The position numbers and the translations under genes are program-made. From JAFGRU01 sp963665915 (GTDB lineage: Bacteria; Desulfobacterota; Desulfuromonadia; Desulfuromonadales; JAAYDE01): DNA of 64,000 nt. Under the pieces are notes generated by a model that did not search any database, was not told the DNA's origin, and saw only the letters and a program-made list of their open reading frames with translations. The stretch covers positions 1 through 64,000 of the forward strand of contig CAXXSG010000013.1 in assembly GCA_963665915.2 (NCBI GenBank). Reading direction: 5' to 3'. Below, piece after piece: positions 53,874 through 62,395 of the stretch (position 1 is its first letter; each line of letters opens with the position of its first letter).

Positions 53874-54937
53874 AGCTAAGTCTCCTTTGGAAACTGCTGC
53901 TCATCAATATTCTGCCGGTCATCGGAGTCATCATCCTGGTGGTCTGGCTGGCCGTCGACCAGCTTGCGGCCAACTATTTCATGGCTCTCATGCACAAGTA
54001 TGACGTTTCGCCGACCGACATTCACCAGATGTTTCTGACGGCGGTCCATCGTTATCTTCTCTGGGCCAGTCTGGCCGCCCTGGCTTTGGCCTTTGTCCTC
54101 AGTTTCCTTCTCACACGCAGGGTTTTGCGTCCGCTCTCCCAGATGTTTTCCATCATCGGCGAGATGGCTGGAGGTAACTTCTCCAAACGTGTTGAAATCA
54201 CCTCCCAGGATGAGGTCGGACAGCTCGGAACCGCTTTCAACAGCCTGGCGGACAGTCTTGAGCAGGTTGAACAACTGCGCAAAACCATGGTTGCGGATGT
54301 GGCGCACGAGTTGCGGACGCCACTGACAAATCTTCGGGGATACCTCGAAGCTTTGAATGACCAGGTAATTCCACCCTCAAAAGAGGTTTTTCAGATATTA
54401 CAGCAGGAAAACCTGCGCTTGGTCAACCTCGTCGAAAATCTCCAGCAACTGGCCAAAGCAGATGCCGCCAAAGCCTTTTTAAATCGTGAAGAACTTTCTC
54501 TCCCTGAGTTGATCAAGCAGATATTGACCATTTACCAGCCCAACCTGCAGGCAAAAAAGATTCCCGTTGAAACTCATTTCGCTCAAAATACCCGGCAAGT
54601 CGTTGCTGACCGGGATAAATTGCTTCAGGCAATACGTAATCTGGTCGAAAATGCCTGCAAATATACCCCGTCTGACGGCAAGATAGCTGTTGCCACAGAA
54701 CACCTGCCGGAAGGAATTCGAGTCACCATTACCAACAGCGGGCCCGGAATCTCGGAGGCTGATCTTCCTTTTATTTTCGAACGCTTTTTCCGCACTGATC
54801 GCTCCCGCTCCCGGGATGCAGGCGGCGCGGGAATCGGCCTGGCCATTGTCAAAGAACTGATCGAAGCCCACGGTGGGCGGGTCGGAGCCGAAAGTGACCC
54901 CGGGGAAACCCAAGTCTGGTTTCTTTTGCCAACCTGA
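53870..54937 (+). CDS. Sensor histidine kinase (HAMP type)
   Basis: 355 aa from a GTG overlapping the regulator's stop, with AAGGAG upstream. TM1 about 9-32 (INILPVIGVIILVVWLAV), a very short periplasmic loop of about 30 residues, TM2 about 62-82, HAMP to about 135, dimerisation/H-box VADVAHELRTPLTNLRG, N-box RNLVENACKYTP, G1 NSGPGISEADLPFIFERFFR, G2 GGAGIGLAIVKELI. The small sensor loop suggests it senses the membrane or works through another protein. Confidence 0.93.
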   Translation: MKLSLLWKLLLINILPVIGVIILVVWLAVDQLAANYFMALMHKYDVSPTDIHQMFLTAVHRYLLWASLAALALAFVLSFLLTRRVLRPLSQMFSIIGEMAGGNFSKRVEITSQDEVGQLGTAFNSLADSLEQVEQLRKTMVADVAHELRTPLTNLRGYLEALNDQVIPPSKEVFQILQQENLRLVNLVENLQQLAKADAAKAFLNREELSLPELIKQILTIYQPNLQAKKIPVETHFAQNTRQVVADRDKLLQAIRNLVENACKYTPSDGKIAVATEHLPEGIRVTITNSGPGISEADLPFIFERFFRTDRSRSRDAGGAGIGLAIVKELIEAHGGRVGAESDPGETQVWFLLPT

Positions 54938-55130
54938 ACCCTTTAACAGGGTTCTGAAAACCAGAATTTGCTTCTCAGACAAAGCGCTGTTTTTCAATGG
55001 CCTGCCAAACGGCCTCTTTCTTTACCCAATCTTTACCTTGTCTTCACACCTCCTTTAAATCCTTTTGTTATGGTTTCAAAAAAGTGAAACCCTTGAAAAA
55101 AAACGAAAAAATCCTAAAGGAGGAAACAAC

Positions 55131-55358
55131 ATGACCAAGACATGGAAAAAGTTACTGACCGCATGCCTGTTTTTTGGATTGGCTCTAATCCTGGCCAGCT
55201 GCTGCAACTCGGGAAAAAACGGGGCCATGGAAGGAAAAATGGGTGACACCACGTCCGGTTCCATGGAAAAGATGGAGAAGGAAATGATGAAAGACTCCAT
55301 GGAAAGCCTGGAAAATAAAAAAATGGAAAAAGAGTCGATGCAGGAAACCATGAATTAA
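55131..55358 (+). CDS. Small Met/Lys/Glu-rich lipoprotein
   Basis: 75 aa. AAAGGAGG upstream. Lipoprotein signal with lipobox ILASCC; the mature part is almost entirely Met, Lys, Glu and Ser (SMEKMEKEMMKDSMESLENK). About a quarter of mature residues are methionine. It is first in a run with the selenoprotein candidate and the exported MsrB and MsrA. It could be an oxidation-prone, sacrificial methionine sink repaired by them; this role is inferred. Confidence 0.75.
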   Translation: MTKTWKKLLTACLFFGLALILASCCNSGKNGAMEGKMGDTTSGSMEKMEKEMMKDSMESLENKKMEKESMQETMN

Positions 55359-55404
55359 AACTCCGGTATATTTTGACTAAGCATTTAAGCTTGGGAGGTT
55401 CCAT

Positions 55405-55731
55405 ATGAAATGGGCCACTATCATGGCAAGTGTGATCCTGGCAACTTCGATGTTGATATCCATCGGCCACGCAGAGTTGCCTGTGGATACGGCCAGGGCC
55501 ACATTCATCGTACGCTGATATGATGTCGGCGTAGCGGCCCTGGAAGGGCGGCCTGGGATTTTATCGGTCGAGAAGGGATGGCGGGGTTTCAGCGAAGTCA
55601 ACCGCGCTGTCTATGATCCGCTCAAAATAACTCTGAAGCAAATGGAGGGATGGCTCAAAGAATCAGGCACCTATGTCCGGACCGTGACAAAGCCGGTCCA
55701 ACGAAACAATCGAAAGGAGATTCGGAAATGA
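55405..55731 (+). CDS. Probable selenoprotein: exported HMA-like small protein with in-frame UGA (Sec38)
   Basis: The ATG at 55405 follows TGGGAGG. A signal peptide (WATIMASVILATSMLISIGHA) is followed by VDTARATFIVR, a UGA codon at 55516-55518, and then YDVGVAALEGRPGILSVEKG, NRAVYDPLKITLKQMEGWL and KESGTYVRTV to a stop at 55729-55731. The part after the UGA is plainly coding: it reads like a heavy-metal-associated (MerP-like) fold and runs straight into the msrB start with an ATGA overlap. A GC hairpin with a GGA loop sits 18-31 nt after the UGA, as a bacterial SECIS would. Translation as Sec gives 108 aa. The alternative is a plain nonsense mutation. Confidence 0.72.
55519..55553 (+). promoter_or_regulatory. 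Candidate bacterial SECIS element
   Basis: Directly 3' of the UGA, GCCCT-GGA-AGGGC (55537-55549), or alternatively GGCC (55536-55539) with GGCC (55550-55553), forms a short hairpin. The G-starting apical loop is about 24 nt after the UGA, within the spacing known for bacterial SECIS elements. Confidence 0.55.
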
Positions 55732-56279
55732 AACGCATCATTTTTTTTACAGCTTTGCTGACCATGGGTCTGCTTGCATCATTCAGCCCCTTTGGAGGCC
55801 AGGAGTCACAGGCGGCGTCCGCGTCACAACTGAAAGTCTTTTCGGTTGAGAAAGGGGACTATTTCCTTACCGACAAAGTGATCATGCCTGAAGCAGAATG
55901 GAAAAAACTGCTTACCCCGGATCAATACCGGATCCTGCGGCAAAAGGGGACCGAACCCTCATTCTCCGGAGAAACCCTGCATATCCACGCCAAGGGAGTT
56001 TATCGATGCGCCGGGTGCGGCCTCGACCTGTTCAGTTCAACGGACAAATACGATTCCCGCACCGGCTGGCCGAGTTTTACAAGGCCGGTAGCTCCCGAAA
56101 ACGTCCAGACCGCGCCGGACAACAGTTTCTTCACGCGCAGGACCGAGGTTTTGTGTCCACGCTGCGGCGGTCACCTCGGCCACGTTTTCGAGGACGGCCC
56201 CGAACCGACGGGCTTGCGCTACTGCATGAACTCCCTGGCTCTTCAGTTCGTATCTCTCGAACAAGGTGGGGCAGAATAA
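55728..56279 (+). CDS. msrB: Peptide methionine-R-sulfoxide reductase, exported
   Basis: 183 aa starting at the ATG that overlaps the preceding stop; AGGAG upstream. Signal peptide (IIFFTALLTMGLLASFSPFGG). SelR domain from about 55: two zinc CxxC pairs (CAGCG and CPRCG), RTGWPSFTRP, GGHLGHVFEDGPEPTGLRY and the catalytic Cys in RYCMNS. It reduces Met-R-sulfoxide in envelope proteins. It works with MsrA encoded next. Confidence 0.93.
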   Translation: MKRIIFFTALLTMGLLASFSPFGGQESQAASASQLKVFSVEKGDYFLTDKVIMPEAEWKKLLTPDQYRILRQKGTEPSFSGETLHIHAKGVYRCAGCGLDLFSSTDKYDSRTGWPSFTRPVAPENVQTAPDNSFFTRRTEVLCPRCGGHLGHVFEDGPEPTGLRYCMNSLALQFVSLEQGGAE

Positions 56280-56307
56280 GGATAACTATGGAAATGCGAG
56301 GTGAAGC

Positions 56308-56937
56308 ATGAGAATATTTTGGATACTTATTGTTGGGCTTCTGGGCATCGTTGCCACCCAGAATGCATTCACCGGCAATGTTCAGGGAGCCAAAAGCATG
56401 AAAGATGATACTGCCAAACTTGAAAAAGCCATCTTTGCAGGCGGGTGTTTCTGGTGCATGGAAAAACCTTTTGAAGAGTTGGAAGGGGTTTCTGCTGTGA
56501 TATCCGGCTATACCGGAGGGAAAACCCGCAACCCCGATTATGGTAATTACGGCGCCGGTGGTCACATCGAAGCCGTGGAGATAGTATTTGATCCCGCGAA
56601 AATATCCTACCGCCAACTTCTCGATGTCTACTGGCGGCAGATTGACCCTACCGATGCCGGGGGGCAATTCGTCGACCGCGGTCATTCCTACACCTCAGCA
56701 ATTTTTTACCTGGATGACGAACAGCGCCGTCTCGCGGAAGAGTCCAAGCGCGCCCTGGCTGAAAAGGATATTTTTAAAAAGCCGCTCATCACCCCGATCA
56801 TAGCGGCCTCGGAATTTTTCGCGGCAGAGAAATATCACCAGGATTATTACCGCAAAAACCCGATCCGTTATAAGTATTATCGGTACAACTCGGGCAGGGA
56901 CAGGTTTCTGGACAAGATCTGGGGGGACAATCATTAG
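56308..56937 (+). CDS. msrA: Peptide methionine-S-sulfoxide reductase, exported
   Basis: 209 aa. N-terminal signal or anchor (IFWILIVGLLGIVATQNAF), catalytic GGCFWCMEKPFEELEGV (Cys near 48-51), GYTGGKTRNPDYGNYGAGGHIEAVEI, and IDPTDAGGQFVDRGHSYTSAIFY. It reduces Met-S-sulfoxide. Last gene of the lipoprotein-selenoprotein-msrB-msrA run. Both Msr proteins carry cysteine, not selenocysteine, at the active site. Confidence 0.93.
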   Translation: MRIFWILIVGLLGIVATQNAFTGNVQGAKSMKDDTAKLEKAIFAGGCFWCMEKPFEELEGVSAVISGYTGGKTRNPDYGNYGAGGHIEAVEIVFDPAKISYRQLLDVYWRQIDPTDAGGQFVDRGHSYTSAIFYLDDEQRRLAEESKRALAEKDIFKKPLITPIIAASEFFAAEKYHQDYYRKNPIRYKYYRYNSGRDRFLDKIWGDNH

Positions 56938-57304
56938 TGCCACGCGCGGGTAATCCTGTTCACCACCGCCGACCCTTTTGTCTCCTGCCTACCGTTCTCG
57001 CCGCCAGGTTTTTCGGCAAAAGCCTTAACGCAAAACAATGAAGCCGGGCATTTAAAAATGTCCGGCTTTTATTCATGTGCTTGGATTTTTTTTGGGAAGC
57101 AGTGACTTGTGAGGAGCACCAAAAAATCTCAGGTTTGTTTTTTCTCTGCAGGATGGGGTATTCTGAAAATAAGACTTAATGTGGTTTTAATAATATGAAA
57201 TGGTATCACAAAAGGATTCTTCCCTGGCTTTTTCCACCAGAACTTCACTTTGAGTGATATTTTTGACATATTGTTGAGCTGTTTGGAGAAAGAGGGGATT
57301 CACT
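56938..57304. other. Intergenic with terminator
   Basis: Contains the hairpin at 57041-57068 and an AT-rich promoter-like region near 57160-57200. No gene seen. Confidence 0.55.
57041..57068 (+). terminator. Terminator after msrA
   Basis: AAGCCGGGCATTT (57041-57053) pairs with AAATGTCCGGCTT (57056-57068) with one mismatch-type wobble, followed by TTATT. Confidence 0.8.
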
Positions 57305-58342
57305 ATGGATAATGACAATACATTGAAAATTGTTGATCTCTGCCATTCGCTCGATCAAATTGCTTATGATGCATATATAAAGATTGGGAATCAATGTGAA
57401 CATAAAAAACTCAAAACCTTCTGGCAACTGATGGCGGACGATGAGGAAGCCCATCTGGACTTCTGGGCCAGATTGCAAAACATCGCCCAGGAGCACCCCC
57501 TGCCGCAAATGTTTGATGCTCCTGATTCTGTTAAAGATGAATTGCTGGAAATCCTGGTCCAGACGCGCAACTTGCTGAAATCATGCGATGGGTTAAAAGG
57601 AGATCGTGAAGCCTTAATCCTGGCGTATCGGTTGGAATATCATTTGCTTCATCCGGCCTTCGAGCAGTTGTTTTATTCTTTGCGAATGCTGCTCTCGGAT
57701 GAATTTCCCCCCGACATCGAGGACGAGTACGAAGCCCACATTGAACGTTTCATTAATGCTCTTGCAGCCTATGGCCATATGACGCCGGAGATGGAACTGG
57801 CCGGGCAAACACTCAAGCGTATCTGGCAGCACAACCGACAACTGGCCCGTCAGGCCTCGGAAGACCCGTTAACAGGATTGTTGAACATGCGGACTTTCCT
57901 GAGGACAGCACAACAATTCGCCCATCTTGCTCAAAGGCAAAGCGAAAACCTGGGAATCATGATGCTCGATATTGATGATTTCAAACAGGTCAATGACCGT
58001 TATGGGCATCAGCAGGGCGACAAGGTTTTACAGGACATTGCACAAATCATTCAATCAAACTTTCGAGCGTCCGACATTGTGGCCCGCTATGGCGGAGAAG
58101 AGTTTATTGTGCTCCTGTTCGGGCTAAAACAGGAACCCCTGAGGGAAATTGCGGAAACAATAAGAAGCTTGATTGAAAAAGACACTTCCAACGGGTTTGG
58201 GACAACCATCAGCATCGGCGTCGCGGATGGACGGGTCGGCGAAAGCGTGAGCGAGGATTTGAACAGCCTGATTTACAAGGCAGATAGCCGCATGTACACC
58301 GCGAAAAAAGCGGGTAAGAACCGAGTCGTCTGTTGCGATTAA
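57305..58342 (+). CDS. Diguanylate cyclase with N-terminal ferritin-like domain
   Basis: 345 aa. The first 160 residues are a four-helix bundle with ferritin/rubrerythrin-like spacing (LDQIAYDAYIKIGNQCEHKK, ADDEEAHLDFWARLQ, YRLEYHLLHPAFEQLF), offering Glu/His ligands for a di-iron site. The GGDEF domain (about 185-343) is intact: DPLTGLLNMRTF, DIDDFKQVNDRYGHQQGD, RYGGEEF, with an inhibitory-site RASD five residues before GGEEF. It should make c-di-GMP from GTP, perhaps in response to iron, oxygen or peroxide. A PilZ effector gene follows on the other strand. Confidence 0.82.
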   Translation: MDNDNTLKIVDLCHSLDQIAYDAYIKIGNQCEHKKLKTFWQLMADDEEAHLDFWARLQNIAQEHPLPQMFDAPDSVKDELLEILVQTRNLLKSCDGLKGDREALILAYRLEYHLLHPAFEQLFYSLRMLLSDEFPPDIEDEYEAHIERFINALAAYGHMTPEMELAGQTLKRIWQHNRQLARQASEDPLTGLLNMRTFLRTAQQFAHLAQRQSENLGIMMLDIDDFKQVNDRYGHQQGDKVLQDIAQIIQSNFRASDIVARYGGEEFIVLLFGLKQEPLREIAETIRSLIEKDTSNGFGTTISIGVADGRVGESVSEDLNSLIYKADSRMYTAKKAGKNRVVCCD

Positions 58343-58522
58343 GGAGGGAAGAGACCCAAGCAGAAAGATATAGGCACACAGCTGAAAGGGCCGAAAAGAA
58401 CGGGGTGCCTTTCAACTGATCAGGTGAGAAGATTCACTTGAGAAAGGTAAATATCATTTGCAGAAGTGTGGAATTTTACGCTGGCCATGAGATGGAGCCC
58501 CTTTTCCCATCTATACGCAATT

Positions 58523-58963
58523 TTATCCGCTTTTCGAGCCAAACAGCCTGCCGAAAATACCACTTTTCCTGGAGCCCGAACCAAGGACCGTTGCGCCCAC
58601 AGAGCCCTGACCTTTTACAGCCTTTCTTTGGCAGAGTTTCTGACAAATTTTTGCAAAATGCTCCTCACCGGCCTGAAAGCGCTTGATCTTAATCCCCATG
58701 CCGCTGTCTTTTATCAACCATTTGACATCATCGCGTTTTTTCACGCTCCACTGCACGACACCCTCCAGATGAATATGTTCCTTTTCCGGAGTCAGAATCT
58801 GAATTTTTATGACCGAACCATCCGGATAAACCTGGGAGGTCATAATAAAGAATCCGAACATGGAAAGATCATGGACAATGCCTGCATCATTCACGTTTTC
58901 CAACCCGAACCTGGCTTTCAAACTGGTTCTGAAGCGCTTTCCCCATCGGCTTTCCGTTCCCAT
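58523..58963 (-). CDS. PilZ-domain protein
   Basis: 146 aa. Residues 5-100 form a PilZ domain with the c-di-GMP-binding RWGKRFR (RxxxR) and DLSMFGFF (D/NxSxxG). The C-terminal 45 residues are basic and Gly/Ser-rich. It binds c-di-GMP and would act as an effector of the cyclase encoded convergently next to it. AAGGAATG lies upstream of the start. Confidence 0.82.
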   Translation of the reverse strand: MGTESRWGKRFRTSLKARFGLENVNDAGIVHDLSMFGFFIMTSQVYPDGSVIKIQILTPEKEHIHLEGVVQWSVKKRDDVKWLIKDSGMGIKIKRFQAGEEHFAKICQKLCQRKAVKGQGSVGATVLGSGSRKSGIFGRLFGSKSG

Positions 58964-59371
58964 AAAATCCCATTCCTTTTAAATACCGCTGATTTTACTA
59001 TTTACTTTCATCAATAAAAACAATAGATTGTAGCTCTTCTTTTCTGCAAGTTCCCCGCCAATTAAGACCGTTTTGATAACGTCAGGAACAGATTAACGCC
59101 ACTTCCATTTCACCCAGGTCCGGGGAATTTTCCAGTCATCCAACAGTTTGTAAAAAGCTATAAATAGCGACACAATAAATCCGCAAGGGGTGTTTTCCAA
59201 AAAAAGGAACCCCTGAGAAACTTTCCGACAGTCTTTATTGACACAAAAAGGCTTATACATGTAAATTAACGGAGTTTTCCCCGCTGCCGGATCAGGCGCA
59301 CACAAAGCAAGTGAAATCGGACGATATTTTTCTCCGATTATTTGCAATTCTAAAAATAAAAGGAGAATTTC
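58964..59371. other. Intergenic with leader hairpin
   Basis: 408 bp. Near its right end AATCGGA (59315-59321) pairs with TCCGATT (59333-59339), inside an outer GCAAG/TTTGC. It could be an upstream terminator or a 5' leader structure of the next gene. An open minus-strand frame across 59093-59878 is fortuitous. Confidence 0.45.
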
Positions 59372-59794
59372 ATGAATTTCATGAAGTATCAAATCAATCA
59401 GGAAGAGCAGGCAAAATGCCCCCACCCTAAGAACATGATCGATTATGAGTTGACACTTAACAAGTGGCGAACCGGGGATACCATTTGCAAAAGATGCAGC
59501 CAAACCTTTACCCCCGGTGAAGAGGTCCTCCCCCCAGAATACCGCGCGCAAGTCATCATGAGCGCCCATGCTCTTCTTACCGCTGTAAAACTGAACGACG
59601 ATCTGCAACTGGGACATAATCCCGACCCCCCGGTCCGGAAATTCGTATGGGCACTGGTCAGTAAAAGCACGGGCAGTGTTAAAATGGGTGTTGCCCGCGA
59701 CGTTGCTGAAGACTGTGTCGAAAGAGGGCTCATTGAAACGTTCGATATGAGCCCCCCACCCCCTGAAAAAACTACCAGGAGGCGGCGAGCGTAA
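59372..59794 (+). CDS. Hypothetical protein with N-terminal zinc-ribbon, 140 aa
   Basis: Not recognised. AAAGGAG precedes the start. Residues 17-43 contain KCPHPKN, a linker and ICKRCSQTF, fit for a Zn site. The rest includes PPEYRAQVIMSAHALLTAVK and a basic, Pro-rich tail (PPPPEKTTRRRRA). It is 31 bp upstream of the TcmP-family gene on the same strand, so the two probably act together. Confidence 0.6.
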   Translation: MNFMKYQINQEEQAKCPHPKNMIDYELTLNKWRTGDTICKRCSQTFTPGEEVLPPEYRAQVIMSAHALLTAVKLNDDLQLGHNPDPPVRKFVWALVSKSTGSVKMGVARDVAEDCVERGLIETFDMSPPPPEKTTRRRRA

Positions 59795-59825
59795 GCCAGG
59801 CAGAGCCAAAAAAAAGGCAAGACGG

Positions 59826-60959
59826 TTGAAACAGTTTTTCGACGAGTACAAAGAGCAATCGCTGGTTAAGGCAACCATTGTTGCCAGGTACTTCGACGCT
59901 TGGGCTCAAGCGGCCATTGCCGGACAAAAGCCTGCGGCCAGGCGCGCGAAAAATCGGATCGCCTATATCGACCTTTTTGCCGGACCGGGCCGCCACGCCG
60001 ACGGTACCCTTGCAACACCTTTAAAAATACTCGAAAACGCCTCTCGCAAGCCGCTTATCCGTAATCGGCTTGTGACCCTTTTCAACGACCAGGACAAGGG
60101 CAACACCCGCTCACTCGAGACGGCCATTGCCGAGCTCCCCGGTATTGAAAAACTGAAATACAAACCGCAGGTGGAAAACAGCGACGCCGGCGAAGAGATC
60201 GTCAGACTTTTCGAGGAGATGAGCCCTATCCCGGCCCTGTTCTTCGTGGACCCCTGGGGCTACAGGGGATTATCGCTGCGCCTGGTCAACTCCCTGCTGA
60301 AAGAATGGGGCTGCGACTGCATATTCTTTTTTAATTATAAAGAGATCAACATGGGCCTCGCCAACCCAAAGGTTGCGGAATACATGAACGCCCTTTTTGG
60401 AGAAGAGCGGGCGGATGCGCTGCGAAGACGGGCCGAGGGGCTTTCCTCCAGAAAAAGGGAACTTCTGATTATCGAAGAACTCTGCCAAGCCATCCATTCT
60501 TTCGGATGCCGCTACACCCTTCCCTTCAGGTTCAAGGATAAAGAGGGGAAACAGACCAGTCATCACCTGATTTTTGTCAGCAAGAACTTTCGCGGATATG
60601 AATTAATGAAGGACATCATGGCTCGAGAAAGCACCAGCGACCACCAGGGCGTCCCTTCGTTCGAGTACAGTCCCGCCGACTTCCTCCCCAGGCAGAGCCT
60701 TCTGTTCCTCCTTTCCCGGCCGCTGGAAGACCTGCAGAACATGCTCCTGGAGGAATTCGCCGGGCAGACCCTTGCCATGCACAAAATTTACAAGCAGCAT
60801 AACATCGACACCCCTTACATCAAGGCCAACTACAAGGACGCCTTGTTGGCCCTGGAAAAGTGCGGGAGAATAACAACCATCAAACCGGATGGCAAAGGGC
60901 GCCGGAAAGAAACATTCGCCGATAATGTCCTGGCGGTTTTTCCACCGGCAAAGGGTTGA
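59826..60959 (+). CDS. tcmP: Three-Cys-motif partner protein (TcmP family)
   Basis: 377 aa from a TTG with AAGG upstream. The opening (SLVKATIVARYFDAWAQ), IAYIDLFAGPGRHADGT with a methyltransferase-like FAGPG loop, LFFVDPWGYRGLSLRLV, and FFFNYKEINMGL match the TcmP family as I know it. In described loci TcmP sits beside a radical-SAM-like three-Cys-motif protein, and the pair is often linked with mobile or defence regions; the activity is unestablished. That partner is not visible here. Instead a short zinc-ribbon protein precedes it. Confidence 0.75.
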   Translation: MKQFFDEYKEQSLVKATIVARYFDAWAQAAIAGQKPAARRAKNRIAYIDLFAGPGRHADGTLATPLKILENASRKPLIRNRLVTLFNDQDKGNTRSLETAIAELPGIEKLKYKPQVENSDAGEEIVRLFEEMSPIPALFFVDPWGYRGLSLRLVNSLLKEWGCDCIFFFNYKEINMGLANPKVAEYMNALFGEERADALRRRAEGLSSRKRELLIIEELCQAIHSFGCRYTLPFRFKDKEGKQTSHHLIFVSKNFRGYELMKDIMARESTSDHQGVPSFEYSPADFLPRQSLLFLLSRPLEDLQNMLLEEFAGQTLAMHKIYKQHNIDTPYIKANYKDALLALEKCGRITTIKPDGKGRRKETFADNVLAVFPPAKG

Positions 60960-60964
60960 TCGGC

Positions 60965-61252
60965 GTGGATAATTTCCTTTTGAAATTCCTGCTCGTTAAC
61001 TTCGCCGTTCACCTGGCCACTTTTCTCTGGCTGGCGGCAACCCGCAGAAAAGACTACTATGTTGTTCTTTCGTTTACTTTCCTCTTTCTTGTTCTGTCAT
61101 TTTCCCTGCACCTGTGGTATCCGGAAGCTGAATTCAGCGGGCATAAATTATACTGGTACTTCCGAATGTCCGCCCTGGCCACCACCGCAGCAGCTCTGCT
61201 CATGATCATCTGCCGAAAACAAAGAAAAACGGCTCAACAGTCCTCTGACTGA
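60965..61252 (+). CDS. Small membrane protein, 95 aa
   Basis: The GTG at 60965 has AAAGGG 11 nt upstream; a TTG at 60956 overlapping the tcmP stop is the alternative. Three hydrophobic segments: FLLKFLLVNFAVHLATFLWL, YVVLSFTFLFLVLSFSLHLW, and ALATTAAALLMIICR. Not recognised. Probably co-transcribed with the TcmP gene. Confidence 0.6.
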   Translation: MDNFLLKFLLVNFAVHLATFLWLAATRRKDYYVVLSFTFLFLVLSFSLHLWYPEAEFSGHKLYWYFRMSALATTAAALLMIICRKQRKTAQQSSD

Positions 61253-61321
61253 GCGTTTTATCCGGTTGTTACAGATACCCTCCCAAATCGCGCAAGCATT
61301 TGTTTTTCCGTATTCATTGCC

Positions 61322-61689
61322 ATGAGGGGAAAAATAAACCATCACAAGTCGGTACTCCTGATTTCATCCACGATCAAAGCGCCCTGTTTGGCAGCTACCT
61401 GCGTAAGTGGATCGATGAGTTCGCCTACATCACCGCCGCCCTCGATTACCCCGGCAATCGTTTCGTCACCGGCTCACTGGACAATGTCGTTTCCAAGGAA
61501 CCGATCCAGTGCGGCGGCATCTTATGCTTCTCGATTAACGGAGAAAAACTAGGGAACACCTCCGTCCACTATTCCGTCGTGGCAGTCAACGCGAAGGACA
61601 CCGAAGATCACTGCAAGATCCTGCTTCAGACCGGGAGTACTTTTGTAAAGGTTTCGCCCTCCGGTGGAAAAGAGCCGATCCGAAGGTAA
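61322..61689 (+). pseudogene. Hotdog-fold acyl-CoA thioesterase, one frameshift
   Basis: Starting at the ATG at 61322, MRGKINHHKSVL continues, after a one-base shift near 61356, into PDFIHDQSALFGSYLRKWID, EFAYITAALDYPGNRFVTGS, then VSKEPIQCGGILCF and LGNTSVHYSVVAV. This is a YciA-like thioesterase: the LFGSYLRKWIDEFAYI helix carries the catalytic Asp. A single inserted base restores the protein, so this may be an authentic pseudogene or a sequence error. The substrate would be a cytoplasmic acyl-CoA. Confidence 0.7.
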
Positions 61690-62395
61690 GTTGGGGACAT
61701 TGCCTTCGCGGTAAATAAACTCTAGTTTATGAGTCGCCTTATGGTGCTTAGAACCAGAGTCCAGGCTAAAAGATAGTCGCCGGACTCGAACCAGGCATTG
61801 ATCAAAATGCCTGGTTTTAATTCCCTGGCCCTGGGGTAAGCTGGTGGGACAGTAAACCGGCCGCTCCGAGTACCTGGGACAATATATTTATGGGTATATG
61901 GAATCTACTGTTGAAAATGGTTCGCTGATCAGAAAAAAACATCCCTTTAAAAATTGGAATATACTGTGGGAATTTTATCGTGAGGCATAAGCATAATGCC
62001 TTTCAAAAATCCTAAGGAGATATGAAAACCGTATTTTGACAGGATATTTGATTAATAGATCGAGGACATTTTCTGACCGCTGCTGTTACTGATCATAACT
62101 TCTAAGATTTGATAAGCAAAGCCCTGCAACTTCATTGGGTCACCTTTTGCTTCAGGTAGTTTCACGCTTATCCAACATACAGCTCGTTGAGCAAAGAATT
62201 GCCCCTCTATTTCATCAGTAATGAGCTACGTGGTTAAAATTAAATCCCATCAAAATTATATCCAGATATGGAGGGTTTTAATATTTCAATCTATATATGC
62301 AGAATGTTATATGTGTGATAGCTTTAGTTATAATTATCTTTAAATTGTTTGGCGGAGTAAAATACCTTCTACTCTTTTAAGAAAGGACACTGAAC
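61690..62395. other. Long AT-rich intergenic region
   Basis: 706 bp. A terminator lies at 61789-61820. The rest is AT-rich without a supportable gene. The right end has the ribosome binding site AGAAAGGACAC for the ABC gene. Confidence 0.5.
61789..61820 (+). terminator. Rho-independent terminator
   Basis: AACCAGGCATT (61789-61799) pairs with AATGCCTGGTT (61806-61816), followed by TTAA. Confidence 0.78.

Noticed and set aside
55728..56937. Possible selenocysteine in MsrB or MsrA
   Set aside because: Both catalytic positions are plain cysteine codons (RYCMNS and GGCFWC), and neither gene has an internal UGA.
62041..62180. Possible c-di-GMP riboswitch (GCAAAGCC-like words)
   Set aside because: The rest of the GEMM consensus and its two-helix geometry are absent.
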